In this document: one piece after another, positions 34,174-35,347 of the stretch
Numbering within the stretch: position 1 is the stretch's first letter
How the letters are laid out: every line of letters begins with the position of its first letter
Assembly: GCA_019090795.1 (NCBI GenBank)
Contig: JAHRVG010000057.1
Span: 1 to 35,347 of the forward strand
DNA: 35,347 nt
Reading direction: 5' to 3'
DNA from: Paracoccaceae bacterium
GTDB taxonomy: Bacteria; Pseudomonadota; Alphaproteobacteria; Rhodobacterales; Rhodobacteraceae
The notes under the pieces: model-generated
What the model saw: only the letters and a program-made list of their open reading frames with translations
Told to the model about the DNA's origin: nothing
Database searches by the model: none
Made by a program: the position numbers and the translations under genes

Positions 34174-35088
34174 ATGGATCGCGTCCTTCAAATGGAAGTT
34201 TTTGCCGCAATCAATGATAGCGGCAGTTTCGTGCAAGCGGCCGATCGGCTCCGCATGTCGCCACCTGCAGTCACACGCACAATGAATGCGTTGGAGGATC
34301 GGTTAGGTGTCCAGCTTTTGACACGTTCTACACGCCAACTGATACTCACAGACGTAGGAGCCCGTTTCTTGGTTGCAACACGTCAGCTGCTTTCAGATAT
34401 TGAGGCAGCGGAAAAACTGGCGGTAGGTGAAGCTGGTGTTGCGCAGGGCCATTTGACGGTATCAGCGTCAATGACATTCAGCCGGATGATCGCTGCCCCG
34501 GTCGTTCGCGCCTTTCTTGCCTCACATCCAAGACTCTCGGTCTCCTTGATCGCTGTCGACCGGGTGACTAACCTTGTCGAAGAAGGGATTGATGTCGCAA
34601 TCAGAATTGGCGACCTGCCGGATTCCAGCCTTATGGCAAAGCGCTTGGGAATGGTGCGGAGGCTTTTCGTTGCCAGTCCGAAATATTTGGATCGCAGGGG
34701 CATACCCGGCGATCCGTCCGAATTGAAACTGCATTCCATCATTGGGTTCACAGGGATCATGTCCAGTCATGAATGGCATTACAAACATGGTAAAACACGC
34801 GGCCATGTTCAGCTGCATCCCCGATTGGAAGTGAACGACGTGGCAACTGCTCTGGCTGCTGCAACAGCCGGAGAGGGGATAACAATGGCCCTATCATATA
34901 TGGTCGCTGAACAAGTGCGTTCTGGCCAGCTTGTGCCACTGCTCACGGAATACATGCCACCTGCAGAGCCCATCCACCTTGTGTATCCCCAAAGCAAAAT
35001 CGCCGCTCCCAAATTGCGGGCCTTTCTGGATTTTGCAACCGATCAACTGAGCGCGGCCATTGGAAAATCTGAACTTGCACTAAGTTAG
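34174..35088 (+). CDS. LysR-family transcriptional regulator
   Basis: The 304-residue protein has the LysR helix-turn-helix at residues ~1-60: FAAINDSGSFVQAADRLRMS, then SPPAVTRTMNALEDRLGVQL and LLTRSTRQLILTDVG. A linker helix and a periplasmic-binding-like effector domain follow (LTVSASMTFSRMIAAP, then VDVAIRIGDLPDSSL, the usual phrasing of the CrgA/AaeR-like subgroup). It is divergent from the hydrolase-DUF1348-PPOX operon and probably regulates it in response to an unknown effector. The ATG is chosen at 34174; it has no strong ribosome site. Confidence 0.92.
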   Translation: MDRVLQMEVFAAINDSGSFVQAADRLRMSPPAVTRTMNALEDRLGVQLLTRSTRQLILTDVGARFLVATRQLLSDIEAAEKLAVGEAGVAQGHLTVSASMTFSRMIAAPVVRAFLASHPRLSVSLIAVDRVTNLVEEGIDVAIRIGDLPDSSLMAKRLGMVRRLFVASPKYLDRRGIPGDPSELKLHSIIGFTGIMSSHEWHYKHGKTRGHVQLHPRLEVNDVATALAAATAGEGITMALSYMVAEQVRSGQLVPLLTEYMPPAEPIHLVYPQSKIAAPKLRAFLDFATDQLSAAIGKSELALS

Positions 35089-35347
35089 TGAAACTTCATG
35101 TGGCGCATCTGGGAACGAATTTTGACATGAAGTCGATATGTTTGAAATCGGGAGTTGAAATCCTGATCTCAGACGTTCGTTTTGCCCGCTTACCAGACCT
35201 TGACGCATCCCGCAGCGAATGACTGCTCTCCGCCCATCTTGTCATTATATTTACGAGTTATCCAGCGATAACCAACCTTGCTCGTTTCTCTCCATTACTT
35301 CCTTTCACTGTCCGTCGTCAGAGTTTTTGGTTCCAGAGGCTGCGTAA
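35089..35347. other. 259-bp right-edge region with no gene
   Basis: I see no open reading frame, RNA gene or clear terminator after the LysR stop codon up to the end of the window. The part at about 35180-35250 looks like a degenerate intergenic element of the kind also seen after tRNA-Phe, but the similarity is loose. Confidence 0.5.

Noticed and set aside
31516-35347. Integrated island with attL/attR at tRNA-Phe
   Set aside because: No repeat of the tRNA 3' end is visible later in the window and no integrase gene is present.

Overview
The window reads as about 35 kb of chromosome from an alphaproteobacterium, most likely a Rhodobacterales (Roseobacter-group) marine species. The reasons are CckA, LexA with GAAC-N7-GAAC operators, a corrinoid/methyl-folate module of the split methionine synthase type known from roseobacters, DUF2948 and UPF0262 proteins in a murA-hisD-infA-maf-RNase E/G-yacG block, and a moderately GC-rich sequence. 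Most of it is ordinary housekeeping DNA, densely packed, with many 1-8 bp start/stop overlaps. I see no CRISPR array, prophage, insertion sequence or rRNA.

Layout. 1-6202 (mostly minus strand) is a one-carbon and redox region. It holds a truncated ferredoxin-ASKHA corrinoid-activation protein, a VTT-like membrane protein, an exported c-type cytochrome with an extra Cys-containing domain, and a divergent cytochrome P460. A terminated three-gene operon follows: a PF13769 'virulence factor' scaffold protein, a methylenetetrahydrofolate reductase and a methyl-H4folate:corrinoid methyltransferase. 6344-13099 carries ppx, rlmE, a ureohydrolase (agmatinase-like), a TDT/TehA-type transporter, guaB and an RsmB-type rRNA methyltransferase. 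13191-19662 has the CckA cell-cycle kinase, a small sulfotransferase on the opposite strand, SOS-controlled recA, and alaS. Two tandem DUF1330 genes follow, then the decayed remnant of a small multidrug resistance (SMR) transporter (20232-20448). 20570-24749 holds trmJ, ctaA (heme A synthase), an M32 carboxypeptidase and lexA with a well resolved promoter/operator.

24920-31590 starts with tRNA-Thr(GGT). It continues with a small basic protein, murA, DUF2948, hisD, UPF0262, a low-molecular-weight phosphatase-like protein, infA, maf, a short RNase E/G, yacG and tRNA-Phe(GAA). Beyond the tRNA-Phe gene the character changes. There is a loosely packed stretch with an inverted repeat, a three-gene minus-strand operon (exported Asp-nucleophile alpha/beta hydrolase, DUF1348, PPOX flavoprotein) and a divergent LysR regulator. 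This looks like a small acquired catabolic or detoxification cassette.

The items most worth a second look are the corrinoid/folate module with its 'virulence factor' partner, the cytochrome c / P460 pair with an unassigned C-terminal domain, the RNase E/G that stops where the zinc link should be and is translationally coupled to the zinc protein YacG, the SMR relic, and the uncharacterised hydrolase/DUF1348/PPOX/LysR cassette. Every assignment was made by reading translated sequence and motifs; no database search was run.
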